Below, piece after piece: positions 1 to 10,346 of a stretch of 64,000 bases of DNA (positions are counted from its first letter, which is position 1; each line of letters starts with the position of its first letter). Origin of the DNA: Roseibacillus persicicus (lineage in GTDB: Bacteria > Verrucomicrobiota > Verrucomicrobiia > Verrucomicrobiales > Akkermansiaceae); contig NZ_BMXI01000013.1 of NCBI RefSeq assembly GCF_014651675.1, forward strand, positions 87,862 through 151,861. Direction: 5' to 3'. The notes beneath the pieces were generated by a model. The model saw nothing but the letters and a program-made list of their open reading frames with translations, was not told the origin of the DNA and did no database searches. The translations under genes were made by a program, and so were the position numbers.

Positions 1-56
1 CCGACAACCGACAACCGACAACCGACAACCGACAACCGATAACCGATAACCGATAA
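1..56. repeat. Heptanucleotide tandem repeat, 8 units
   Basis: Five perfect CCGACAA units (1-35) are followed by three CCGATAA units (36-56), so the array changes by a single C-to-T transition between blocks. Read on the other strand the units are TTATCGG and TTGTCGG. The same heptad family occurs at 9089-9144. The array may continue left of the window. It lies upstream of the ion channel gene; no function can be assigned. Confidence 0.9.
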
Positions 57-97
57 CATCCGTGCGCGAAAAAGGCCTTCCTGAAATCCAATTGCAT

Positions 98-105
98 CTG
101 TTAGA
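98..105 (+). repeat. Dispersed octamer CTGTTAGA (first of 18 exact copies)
   Basis: CTGTTAGA or its complement occurs, by hand count, at 98, 1146, 6794, 8024, 8727, 10175, 10945, 12784, 19158, 19959, 21188, 21511, 23758, 26553, 27620, 28495, 39515 and 53744 (left coordinate). CTGTTAGG adds eight more (2802, 10660, 14727, 17266, 23268, 25080, 25618, 28763). Both orientations are about equally common. Copies lie in intergenic DNA and in genes, read as Leu-Leu-Glu/Asp, Leu-Thr or Ser-Asn depending on frame, so protein sequence does not explain them. Almost all lie left of 40 kb. The role is unknown. Confidence 0.75.
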
Positions 106-165
106 GTTCCCAAACAACAACCCCACTGCAGCCGAGTTTCTTGTTCTGTCGACAGAGGGGCCTCA

Positions 166-1014
166 TTGCTCGCTCTTGAGTCGACCCTCTGCTCTGTGGT
201 AGGCCTTTGGCCTCGCTTGATGAAGAACGAACCACACGCTCACCCTTGGCAAATCGCGGTTCTGATTTTGTCCGTATTCTCCCTCATTACGGTCGCCTTC
301 TTGGGGCTGGGCAGCTTGAATCCCGAATCGCGGAGAGTCCTCGAAATTGCTGACGACCTCATTTGCATCATCTTTCTCGGAGACTTCTGTTGGGTATTCG
401 CGCGGGCTCCGAACAAAAAGGAATATCTAAAATGGGGTTGGCTGGATTTGCTTTCCAGTATCCCGGCGAGCCCGTGGCTGCGGATTGGGAGGCTGGGGCG
501 AGTGATTCGCTTGGTGCGAGTCCTACGGATCATCCGCAGCTTGGCAGGGTTGCGAGCGGTGCTCGATCGCTCGCGGGCGACGTCCGCCTTTATCTTTGTT
601 CTCACAACCTCTTTTGTCGCAGTGGTTGTCGGTGCGCTTTTGGTTCTGGAGCACGAGGCCGGTCACGATGGGTCCATCCAGTCTGGTGAGGATGCCATTT
701 GGTGGGCTTTCGTGACCATGACGACCGTGGGCTATGGCGACTATTTTCCGGTGAGTCTTGGCGGTCGAATGATTGCGATTGTTCTTATGATCTTTGGCAT
801 TGGACTCTTTGGCACCTTCACCGGATACATTGCGAACTGGTTTGAGGTTCCCGGGGAGAAAGAGGACCAAAGCCGGGACGAGCAGATTCTACGGGAGATT
901 CGACTCCTTAGGAATGAGGTCGCTGAACTCAAAAAAGATAAAGGCGCTGGCGGGAAGGACCCCGAGTCCACCTGCTTGCCCTCACCCTCAGAATCTCCTC
1001 ACGAAAAAACCTAG
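166..1014 (+). CDS. Voltage-gated potassium channel (Kv-type, six TM)
   Basis: Inner-membrane K+ channel subunit of 282 aa. The pore carries the selectivity filter TVGYGD (residues about 187-192) between S5 and S6. An arginine-rich S4 voltage-sensor helix with Arg roughly every third residue lies at about 106-124. The hydrophilic tail (about 234-258) looks like a coiled coil that could help tetramer assembly. The TTG start at 166 has an AGAGGGG-like ribosome site about 7 nt upstream; an ATG at 220 would place the start directly before S1 and is the main alternative. The stop codon lies inside the left arm of a terminator hairpin. The family call is secure; ion specificity is inferred from the filter. 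Confidence 0.9.
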   Translation: MLALESTLCSVVGLWPRLMKNEPHAHPWQIAVLILSVFSLITVAFLGLGSLNPESRRVLEIADDLICIIFLGDFCWVFARAPNKKEYLKWGWLDLLSSIPASPWLRIGRLGRVIRLVRVLRIIRSLAGLRAVLDRSRATSAFIFVLTTSFVAVVVGALLVLEHEAGHDGSIQSGEDAIWWAFVTMTTVGYGDYFPVSLGGRMIAIVLMIFGIGLFGTFTGYIANWFEVPGEKEDQSRDEQILREIRLLRNEVAELKKDKGAGGKDPESTCLPSPSESPHEKT

Positions 1015-1034
1015 GGCGAAAGACCCTAGGTTTT
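1006..1034. terminator. Bidirectional hairpin terminator between convergent genes
   Basis: AAAACCTAGGG (1006-1016), loop CGAAAGA, CCCTAGGTTTT (1024-1034): an 11-bp perfect stem with an A-run on one side and T-run on the other, so it can work in both directions. It separates the rightward channel gene, whose TAG stop at 1012-1014 is part of the stem, from the leftward OmpA lipoprotein gene ending at 1085. Confidence 0.85.
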
Positions 1035-1084
1035 ACAAAGTTGCCGCCGAGAGCGGACTGGCCAGTTGAAAGGCGGAGGCCTCT

Positions 1085-1780
1085 TTACTGCTGGGGCACG
1101 ATGTGGATTTCCACGCGGCGGTTCTGGGCTTTCCCTGCGCTGCTGCTGTTAGAAGCAATCGGCTGGGTTTCGCCGAAGCCTTTCACGATAAGACGTTGGC
1201 CGTTCACCTTGCGGCTGGCGAGGTAGTTCGCGACGCTCAAGGCACGTTGCTCGGAGAGTGTCTGGTTGTAGGAATTGCTTCCGTCGGAGTCAGTGTGGCC
1301 TTCCACGGTGACCAAAGTCTTGTCGAACTTGTTCAGCACGAGAGCGACGGAGTCCAGCGTGCTGGTGACCTGGGGTTGTAGGTTTGCGCTCGCGACGCTG
1401 AAGGTCACGTCGTTGGGCATATTGAGAATGAGATTGTTGCCTTCGCGGGTCACGCTGACGCCGGTGCCCTGAAGTTGGCGACGAATGAGGGTCTCCTGTT
1501 GGTCCATGTATTGGCCAATGCCGCCGCCACCGACGAGACCGATGCCCGCACCGATAAGGGCGCCGCGACCAGCATCACCGTCGCCGGTATTGTTGCCAAT
1601 GATCGCTCCCAGGCCGGCGCCGACCAGAGTTCCGATGCCGGCTCCTGCCGCAGTCTTCGAGACCTGCTGCTCGCCAGTATAGGGATTGGTAGTGGTGCAG
1701 TTGGACAGTCCGAAGGAAACCATAGCTGCGAGAGCGAGGCTGGACACGGTATGGCGGGAAAGAACGGATGATTTGTTCAT
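1085..1780 (-). CDS. OmpA-family lipoprotein with glycine zipper (YiaD-like)
   Basis: Outer-membrane lipoprotein of 231 aa expected to bind peptidoglycan. The chosen ATG at 1780 gives a short basic N-terminus, a hydrophobic segment and a lipobox-like LSNC with Cys28; Asn at -1 is slightly atypical. A glycine-zipper stretch (GAGIGTLVGAG and similar, about 45-90) follows, then an OmpA C-terminal domain with VEGHTDSDG and a NRRVEI end, the normal peptidoglycan-binding pattern. The frame stays open upstream to 1858, with an ATG at 1834 preceded by AAGAAGG, but that start would put about 18 extra residues before the signal peptide. Divergent from the flavin reductase gene. YiaD-like by domain order only. 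Confidence 0.85.
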   Translation of the reverse strand: MNKSSVLSRHTVSSLALAAMVSFGLSNCTTTNPYTGEQQVSKTAAGAGIGTLVGAGLGAIIGNNTGDGDAGRGALIGAGIGLVGGGGIGQYMDQQETLIRRQLQGTGVSVTREGNNLILNMPNDVTFSVASANLQPQVTSTLDSVALVLNKFDKTLVTVEGHTDSDGSNSYNQTLSEQRALSVANYLASRKVNGQRLIVKGFGETQPIASNSSSAGKAQNRRVEIHIVPQQ

Positions 1781-1875
1781 GATGGGGAAGCTATCAGCTG
1801 GGGATAAAACGTCAACGGGTCGGGGTGTATTCATTCCTTCTTTGACAAGGGGGGACAATCGCTCAAATTAATCTC

Positions 1876-2397
1876 ATGAAGATTCTCTCTCTCGGTGGTT
1901 CGACCAGCTCCCAATCTATCAATCGTCAACTGGCCCGCTATGCCGCCGGACTGGTGGCCGATGGCGAGGTCACCGACCTCGATCTACGTGAATTCGAGCT
2001 CCCACTCTTTTCGGTCGATGAGGAAGAGGCGAATGGAGTGCCGCAGGGGGCGAAAGACTTTCTCGCCCTCATCGATCAGCACGACGCGATAGTCGTTTCT
2101 CTTGCCGAGCATAACGGGAGTTACACTGCGGCCTTTAAGAATCTCTACGACTGGGCTTCACGCGAGCGCTACGAAGTCTGGGGCGGCAAGCCCATGCTAC
2201 TGATGGCGACCTCGCCCGGCGGACGGGGAGGGGCGGGCGTTTTGGCTGCTGCCGAAGCGACCTTTCCCCGCATGGGGGCGGACCTTCGCGCGACCTTCAG
2301 TCTGCCGGGTTTTGGTGACAATTTTGACTCCGAAGCCGGCGTCGCCGACGAGGTCTTGAAGGCTAAACTCGACGAGGCTGTTAGTCGATTGGGGTAA
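1876..2397 (+). CDS. NAD(P)H-dependent FMN reductase family protein
   Basis: 173-aa flavodoxin-fold oxidoreductase of the FMN_red family, probably reducing flavin or quinone-type substrates with NAD(P)H in the cytoplasm. It opens with MKILSLGGSTSSQSINRQLA, the phosphate-binding loop typical of the family, and has an EHNGSYTAAFKNLYDW segment corresponding to the conserved flavin-site region. Length is normal. It is a single gene, divergent from the OmpA lipoprotein and convergent with the unknown exported protein, with only 6 bp between the stops. The substrate cannot be told from sequence. Confidence 0.88.
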   Translation: MKILSLGGSTSSQSINRQLARYAAGLVADGEVTDLDLREFELPLFSVDEEEANGVPQGAKDFLALIDQHDAIVVSLAEHNGSYTAAFKNLYDWASRERYEVWGGKPMLLMATSPGGRGGAGVLAAAEATFPRMGADLRATFSLPGFGDNFDSEAGVADEVLKAKLDEAVSRLG

Positions 2398-2403
2398 GGA
2401 AGT

Positions 2404-3639
2404 TCACTCCGCTTCGTCCCAATACTTTTTAATAGCGGACTTCACCGCAGAGTAAACCATTGCTCGTTTAACCTCGGCAAAAAGCATTTCCATGGCCGTG
2501 AACCCGTCGACGGTATCGGCATCGAGTTGTTCCTCCGTGAGGACGTCATCGAGTTTGAAGCCTTCGCTAAATGATTTGAGCAAGGTGGTTTCAATTTTTT
2601 CGCGGTGTTCCAATAGCATCATGGCCCTGATGGTCTTCCACTCCAGCCGTAAGGGATCGTCTGCGTCCTGCTCCTCGAATTTCTTACGAGCAACCGATAT
2701 AATACCGTCAAAGAGTCCAGCCCACTTCTCCTCAGGTAAGATGATACTGTGGCAGTCGGGAAGAGCGAGGCTGAGGTAGTCGCCCAAAGCGGTGCGTGAA
2801 TCTGTTAGGAATTTCTGAAACTCCGCCGGGGAGACTTCACCTTTATCGACTGCGGCGACAAGAACGGCCGCGAAGTAAAGATTGAGTTTTAAAAAGAGAG
2901 GGCTTTGCGCAAAGTTCTGAACTTCGAGGTTTTTCGGGCGATGCTCAGCGATGACTGCCTGAACTTCTTCGCGGCTGGGGTTGAGCTTGAGTTCGCTCAG
3001 CTCAAGCTTACGATTTTCTATAGTTGCAAAGGTTTGTTTGAGGAGAAGACCGGACTTGGCGTCGACTCGATAGATGACTTTATCCGAAGTTTGAAAAGTG
3101 AAAGAGTCTTCGTCTTTGCTGAGAAGAGTGCTTTCAGGAAGATCGGAGTCGGCCGCTATCCAAGGGAATTTCTCCTTCGAAGAGATGAGCATATTGCTAT
3201 TGATATCGGACTCTCCCAGTTGGAATCCCGGGACCCAAAGACTGCTATTGGTCTCGGAGCTGTCCCCCATTTGGGAGAGTAGTTCTTTGAGTTTGGTGAA
3301 AACCAGAGGCAGGTCGCTGTAATGCAAGGCTTCCGTAGAAGAGCCTGTTATCAATCCCACTTCTGGGGAGAAAAGCTGTAGCATTTTCAATGAATCTCCA
3401 TCTGCCTCGTTGGGTTGAAACTCCATCACGACTGCGTTCAATCCTTCATCCCGATGGGTGGCCAAGGTAAGACGCATCTTTTTTCCAAGCTTTGCCTGAA
3501 CATCATAGCGAGCGATGTAGCTCTCGAGTTGGGCATGGTTCTCATGAAGATGGGTGAGAGCCTCTTCCTTTTCATTCGGCTTGTCTGCGTGCAGATACAA
3601 TGTGCAGGCCGTCAGAAAGAGCAAGATACGGAAAAACAT
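2404..3639 (-). CDS. Exported protein of unknown function
   Basis: 411-aa protein with a short, strongly hydrophobic N-terminus (MFFRILLFLTACTLYLHA) that reads as a signal peptide; the mature part is hydrophilic and rich in Glu, Lys and Leu. A stretch around YRVDAKSGLLLKQTF resembles the way some periplasmic LolA-like or DUF-type proteins compare a measured value with a stored one, but no family is recognised and this is not a functional claim. The C-terminal third looks mostly helical. There is no clear operon partner, and the gene is divergent from the Usp-DUF389 gene. Existence as a gene is supported by length, signal peptide and lack of a competing frame. Confidence 0.72.
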   Translation of the reverse strand: MFFRILLFLTACTLYLHADKPNEKEEALTHLHENHAQLESYIARYDVQAKLGKKMRLTLATHRDEGLNAVVMEFQPNEADGDSLKMLQLFSPEVGLITGSSTEALHYSDLPLVFTKLKELLSQMGDSSETNSSLWVPGFQLGESDINSNMLISSKEKFPWIAADSDLPESTLLSKDEDSFTFQTSDKVIYRVDAKSGLLLKQTFATIENRKLELSELKLNPSREEVQAVIAEHRPKNLEVQNFAQSPLFLKLNLYFAAVLVAAVDKGEVSPAEFQKFLTDSRTALGDYLSLALPDCHSIILPEEKWAGLFDGIISVARKKFEEQDADDPLRLEWKTIRAMMLLEHREKIETTLLKSFSEGFKLDDVLTEEQLDADTVDGFTAMEMLFAEVKRAMVYSAVKSAIKKYWDEAE

Positions 3640-3738
3640 ACCTAACTCCTATCTCTTCGATTTTCAGGTGGCAAGAAGGGAGATCTTGTTGATTCAAGGT
3701 TTGCGAAACAAAATCCTCAGGGTCAGTCTCTTTGCCAG

Positions 3739-5289
3739 ATGATTCTGTTAGTCATTCGCAATGAGGCCGAGGCCAGTCAAATGTTTGCGTGGGCCAGCCG
3801 CTTTGCGGAGGGGAGCCGCTCAGCGTTGGAAATCGTGGTGGCTCTGGATGGCGAAGGGCAGGGGAAGATCAGTGAAGAGGAATCCAAGGAGGCTTGGGTT
3901 CAGCGCATGCGGGATTCCCTCCCGGACTGGGCCAAGTTGTCGTGGTGCCGGTCGTCCAATCGCTTGCAGATTCTGTTGGATGAGTTGGGCAAGCAGGAAG
4001 TCGAGCTTCTGGTCGTGGGTAAGCACAACTCATCGGATCGGGAGGACCCGGATGTGATGCTTTCGCGGGGGCTGTTCGAGCGTGCGACTTGTCCGGTTCT
4101 GGTGATGCGTTTGGGCGAAGGAATGCCTGATAGCCGCGAGGTGCTGGTTCCTTGTTCCGGTGGCCGTCACTCGCGCCGGGCGCTCAAGCTGGCCTTTGGC
4201 TTTGCCCCTGATCGGGTTACGGCCTTGTTCGTCACCGTCGATGCGGATGAAGTTTCCCACTTGGTAGGCGATAATTTTCTCAAGAAAGCCATCGAGCGCG
4301 CCGAAGTCTCCAAGGACCAAGTCCGTCGCAAGGTGGTCCTCAGCGGGAATGTCAGGGAGGGCATCCGCAAGGAAATCGAGGAAGGTGACTACGGCCTCGT
4401 GATTGTGGGAGCCGGTGCGCAGGGGCGGGTGCGACGCAAGTTGTTCGGTATCGTTCCCGCTCGGCTCTTGCGGGCGGAAGCGGGGCTTGCGGTGGCTGTC
4501 CTGCGCGCGCCCAAGGCGGTGTCCCATCGTTTTCGCGACTGGTTGGCCTCTCGCATCGCCCTGACTGTTCCCCAGCTCTCGCGCGATGATCGCATTGCAC
4601 TGATGGAAGAGATTGAGGGAAAGGCGCGTTGGAATTTCGACTTCGCGGCTCTGATGGCAATGGCCACCATGATTGCCTCTTTGGGTTTGTTAGCCAATAG
4701 CGGAGCAGTGGTGATTGGGGCCATGTTGGTCGCTCCTCTGATGATGCCACTCATCGGCAGTGGCCTCGCTCTGGTGCAGGGGAATTGGCCACTTTGGACC
4801 CGCAGTATCAAGGCGGTGTCCCTGGGCTTTCTCGCCGCTTTGGTCATTGGACTTTTTTCCGGGCTTCTCGCCAGCTGGACGGGATTTTCCCTCACAGAAG
4901 AGCTTGCCGCTCGTGGCAAGCCGACCCTCCTCGATCTGGGCATCGCGTTTGTCTCTGGTGTGGCGGCCTCCTATTGCCTCGCCCGACCCAAATTGAGCGG
5001 GGCTCTCGCGGGAGTGGCCATTGCCGCAGCCTTGGTTCCGCCCATTGCGACGGTGGGGATTTCCATCGGGCTGGGTCAGCTGAATAATGCAACCGGCGCG
5101 GCGCTGCTCTTCGGCACGAACGTCGTGACCGTGATTCTGGGAGCCGCAGTGAACTTTTGGCTCGCCGGGTTGCGTGGCCACGGTCAAGGCGGCGAGTGGC
5201 GTCGCCGGATCTTTATCCTGCTCATGCTTGCCAGCATCGGTTGCGCCGTGCCTTTGACTCTCTATTTGTTAGAGAATCTGGGGAATTAG
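3739..5289 (+). CDS. Universal-stress-protein / DUF389 membrane fusion
   Basis: 516-aa protein. The first ~250 residues look like one or two UspA-type nucleotide-binding folds: the segment LLVVGKHNSS resembles a Usp GxxG phosphate loop and LVIVGAGAQGRVRRKLFG is the matching loop of a second copy. From about residue 300 the chain is a run of hydrophobic helices with the DUF389 pattern (NSGAVVIGAMLVAPLMMPLIG, then ARPKLSGALAGVAIAAALVPP). DUF389 proteins are inner-membrane proteins of poorly defined function. The architecture suggests an adenine-nucleotide-sensing module regulating a membrane unit. ATG start at 3739, inside a CTGTTAGT copy of the dispersed motif. A single gene. Confidence 0.85.
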   Translation: MILLVIRNEAEASQMFAWASRFAEGSRSALEIVVALDGEGQGKISEEESKEAWVQRMRDSLPDWAKLSWCRSSNRLQILLDELGKQEVELLVVGKHNSSDREDPDVMLSRGLFERATCPVLVMRLGEGMPDSREVLVPCSGGRHSRRALKLAFGFAPDRVTALFVTVDADEVSHLVGDNFLKKAIERAEVSKDQVRRKVVLSGNVREGIRKEIEEGDYGLVIVGAGAQGRVRRKLFGIVPARLLRAEAGLAVAVLRAPKAVSHRFRDWLASRIALTVPQLSRDDRIALMEEIEGKARWNFDFAALMAMATMIASLGLLANSGAVVIGAMLVAPLMMPLIGSGLALVQGNWPLWTRSIKAVSLGFLAALVIGLFSGLLASWTGFSLTEELAARGKPTLLDLGIAFVSGVAASYCLARPKLSGALAGVAIAAALVPPIATVGISIGLGQLNNATGAALLFGTNVVTVILGAAVNFWLAGLRGHGQGGEWRRRIFILLMLASIGCAVPLTLYLLENLGN

Positions 5290-5317
5290 TGCCGAGACAG
5301 AAATGGGTGTTGGATTT

Positions 5318-5437
5318 GGACCAAGATGGATGGGATAGATAGGATTTAGACGGGAAAATTGGAAGGGTTTCGCAATTGTTGAGATCCGAGCTCCCGCCTC
5401 TTCCTCGAGAATCAGAATATCCTATCCATCCTGGTCC
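5318..5437. repeat. Imperfect inverted repeat in intergenic region
   Basis: Left arm GGACCAAGATGGATGGGATA (5318-5337) pairs with right arm TATCCTATCCATCCTGGTCC (5418-5437), two mismatches over 20 bp, with an ~80-bp centre. Similar phrases such as caggataaacaggattc occur at about 25023, so this is probably a dispersed palindromic repeat and not a simple terminator. It lies between convergent genes. Confidence 0.6.
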
Positions 5438-5468
5438 CCATTCAAATGAGTGAAAGGTCCCCACAGGA

Positions 5469-6251
5469 TTAAACCGCTTGCAGAAGGCTCGCGACCAATC
5501 CGATCAGGCCGCCGCAGACTCCACCCCAGACCACGAGCCATCCCAAGTGAGTGTGAATCATTTGCTGGATGATTTCCTTCACGGTTTGGGGAGTGAGCTC
5601 TTCGAGGCGCTTGTCTACGATGAGGCTGACCCGCTCTAACAACTCGGAATGCTCGGTGCCGCTGCCTTCTCCCATCAGGAGGGCCTGTAGCTTCTCTTGA
5701 AAGTCTTCCGAGGCGACGATGGTCTTCATCGACTCTCGCATTTTTTCCACAAAGTCGGGCTTGATCGGATCCAATGCGGCGGCGCCTCCGAACATCGCGA
5801 GCGCTCCGCCGAACTGCGATTCCATCACCGCGGTCTTCAGGGCCTCGAACGAGGGGTCGAGATCGACGGAATCAATCAGCGGGGAAAGATCGGCAGACGA
5901 CTTTCCTTCCTCACCAGTCCCTTCGAAGAAACGAGCAACATTTTCCCGCGTGAAAAACTGCTGCATGATGAGCTGGTGGATACCGTTTTTGAATTCCTCG
6001 AAACGCGCGGGAATCACTCCCGAACCGTAGAAGCCAGGCACCTTTTCAAAGAGCATATGAATCGCCAGCCAGTTGGTCAGCGCACCCGAAAACGCGAAGA
6101 GCCCGATGTTCAGGATCGGTCCTCTCCAAGGCTCGCTTAGAAAGAAGCCGACCACCGCCAGCAAGGCGGCGATCGCGTTCGTAATCAGGCTTTTGTTCAG
6201 GAGCGGTCCTTTCTTGACTGAGGTTTGGGATGAAGAATCGTTCGTTGTCAC
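5469..6251 (-). CDS. DUF445 family membrane protein
   Basis: 260 aa with DUF445 features: an N-terminal hydrophobic pair (NAIAALLAVVGFFLSEPW and LNIGLFAFSGALTNWLAIHMLFEKVP), the conserved GVIPARFEEFKNGIHQLI segment, a helical middle, and a C-terminal hairpin (HLGWLVVWGGVCGGLIGLVASLL). Proteins of this family (YheB/YjiN-type) are inner-membrane proteins of unknown function. The length is on the short side for the family. ATG start. The gene is convergent with the Usp-DUF389 gene and, 70 bp upstream, follows the helicase gene on the same strand, so the two could be co-transcribed. Confidence 0.85.
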   Translation of the reverse strand: MTTNDSSSQTSVKKGPLLNKSLITNAIAALLAVVGFFLSEPWRGPILNIGLFAFSGALTNWLAIHMLFEKVPGFYGSGVIPARFEEFKNGIHQLIMQQFFTRENVARFFEGTGEEGKSSADLSPLIDSVDLDPSFEALKTAVMESQFGGALAMFGGAAALDPIKPDFVEKMRESMKTIVASEDFQEKLQALLMGEGSGTEHSELLERVSLIVDKRLEELTPQTVKEIIQQMIHTHLGWLVVWGGVCGGLIGLVASLLQAV

Positions 6252-6321
6252 AGTGATGGAAATTCACCTAAGCCCTTCCTTCGCAGCTGTCACGAATTTC
6301 CTTGCGAGATCCACCCGCGTT

Positions 6322-9075
<2,754 letters not shown>

Positions 9076-9088
9076 GGGGGTGGGGGGA

Positions 9089-9144
9089 GTTGTCGGTTGT
9101 CGGTTGTCGGTTGTCGGTTGTCAGTTGTCAGTTGTCAGTTGTCA
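9089..9144. repeat. Heptanucleotide tandem repeat, 8 units
   Basis: Four GTTGTCG units (9089-9116) then four GTTGTCA units (9117-9144), 7-bp period, followed by a decayed GTTGGTT. It is the same family as the array at 1-56, again with a block-wise transition at one position. It lies 14 bp upstream of the helicase start codon, within its likely leader, where a change in copy number could alter promoter or leader spacing. Confidence 0.9.
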
Positions 9145-9239
9145 GTTGGTTGCGATTGCAGGGGACGGGAGATTGGATGGGATAGGCAAAGCGAAAAGGC
9201 GAGTGAGGAGGGGTCGGAACAAGGACGGGCGGGGAGCCA

Positions 9240-9540
9240 TTGTTAGCCCCAACGGGGCCTAACACGGTAGCCCAGGGCATCGCCCTGGGTCTCCGGTTCG
9301 AAGCGAAATCAAGGCGAGCTGGTGATGGCAAAGTTCTCCCGCCATCCCGATGCGATTTATCTCACCATGATTCGGCGCAAGCCTCTGTCGTCTGCGTCGA
9401 CAGTTCACCCTGGGAAGAGACTTTTGCACTCACTTCGGGAAGGTCTTTGAACTGACCCATCGCACACTCGTTCGCAATTTCCCTCCCTCTCTGACCCGGG
9501 GTTGCACCCCGGGCTATCCTCCCCGTTGGGGCTGACGGGG
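9240..9540. repeat. Pair of inverted palindromic (REP-like) elements
   Basis: The left element has hairpins GCCCCAACGGGGC (9246-9258) and CCCAGGGC-ATC-GCCCTGGG (9271-9289). The right element, inverted, has CCCGGGG-TTGCA-CCCCGGG (9495-9513) and CCCCGTTGGGG (from 9521). Read on the minus strand the right element has the same order (AGCCCCAACGGGG, then TAGCCCGGGG hairpin). The left element is bordered by TGTTAG and CTAACA, which pair to extend its first hairpin. These are typical dispersed intergenic palindromes. No gene is seen between 9145 and 9621. Confidence 0.75.
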
Positions 9541-9621
9541 CTTTGTCTTTGCTGGGGTGCTTGTTGTCTCTCGGATTCTCCCGGAGCTCCCTTTTCTTCG
9601 CCTGACCTGGCTTTCGACTGG

Positions 9622-10239
9622 TTATCGATTCTCGAGTTCTGCGATCCGGGCTTCGAGTTCGGCAATTTTTTGCTCCATTTCCTGTCGCCAATCGTCGCTT
9701 GCGGGTTCGGCTTCGGGCTCGGTTGGGCTGGTGCCGTTTTCGGCTAACAGGTGGCGGAAGGTTTCCACTCGGCGGCCGGCTCCTGATGGGATGCGTTCGA
9801 CGAGGGGGCCGTGCGGGTATTCGATGAAGCCGGTGAGAATTTCTTCGATCTGGTCTAGGCTGTCGAAGGCGTAGAGGCGTTCGGTTCGTTGCTTGATTTC
9901 GCCCGTGGTTTGGGTGCCGCGAAGGAGTAGGACGGTCAGCACTGCACGCTCGGCATCGCTGAGGTCGAGAACGTCGGAGAGCTCGTGTTCATACTTGGGC
10001 GCCCGGCCGCCAAGGACCTTGGTGACGAGGTAGTCTTCGGAGAGCAAGCGAATGGCTTCGCTGACCTCGTCGGCGGTGTAGTTGGTGATGGGGTTGCGGG
10101 AGGAGCTTTGGTTGCAGGCGGTGACCAGACTGTTGAGGGTGAGCGGGTAGAGGTCGGGGGTGGTGACTTGTTTTTCTAACAGGCAGCCGAGGACGCGCGC
10201 GGAGACGGGGGTGAGCTGGAGTTCGGGGAAGTGTTTCAT
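9622..10239 (-). CDS. yceH: YceH family (DUF480/UPF0502) protein
   Basis: 205-aa cytoplasmic protein. It starts with the family signature LTPVSARVLGCLLEKQVTTPD and continues with YPLTLNSLVTACNQSSSRNP, two winged-helix-like DNA-binding folds. The C-terminal ~30 residues (EMEQKIAELEARIAELENR) form a heptad coiled coil, as in many YceH homologues. The biochemical role of the family is unknown. ATG start at 10239. A single gene between two intergenic repeat elements. The symbol follows family resemblance to E. coli YceH. Confidence 0.9.
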   Translation of the reverse strand: MKHFPELQLTPVSARVLGCLLEKQVTTPDLYPLTLNSLVTACNQSSSRNPITNYTADEVSEAIRLLSEDYLVTKVLGGRAPKYEHELSDVLDLSDAERAVLTVLLLRGTQTTGEIKQRTERLYAFDSLDQIEEILTGFIEYPHGPLVERIPSGAGRRVETFRHLLAENGTSPTEPEAEPASDDWRQEMEQKIAELEARIAELENR

Positions 10240-10248
10240 GATTGGGGG

Positions 10249-10343
10249 AATTTAACCACGAAGGACACAAAGGACGATTCAGTTGAGCTTAAAAAATTCC
10301 AGAACCCCGGCTTTGTGCCCTTCGTGTTCTTTGTGGTTGAAAT
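10249..10343. repeat. Inverted repeat of the AACCACGAAGGACAC type
   Basis: Left arm starts TTTAACCACGAAGGACAC (from 10251) and right arm ends CTTTGTGGTTGAAAT (to about 10343); the arms match over ~24 bp with about four mismatches. The core phrase is a widespread intergenic repeat in environmental bacteria. It fills the gap between yceH and the kinase-pyrophosphorylase gene, and might serve as that gene's 3' hairpin. Confidence 0.65.
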
Positions 10344-10346
10344 TTC

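Noticed and set aside
1-56. CRISPR array or telomere-like sequence in the heptad repeats
   Set aside because: The units are only 7 bp with no spacers, so this is a simple tandem repeat; no cas genes are in the window and no chromosome end is indicated.
1842-1870. TTGACA at 1842 as a sigma-70 promoter for the FMN reductase gene
   Set aside because: No acceptable -10 box is present at 16-18 bp spacing.
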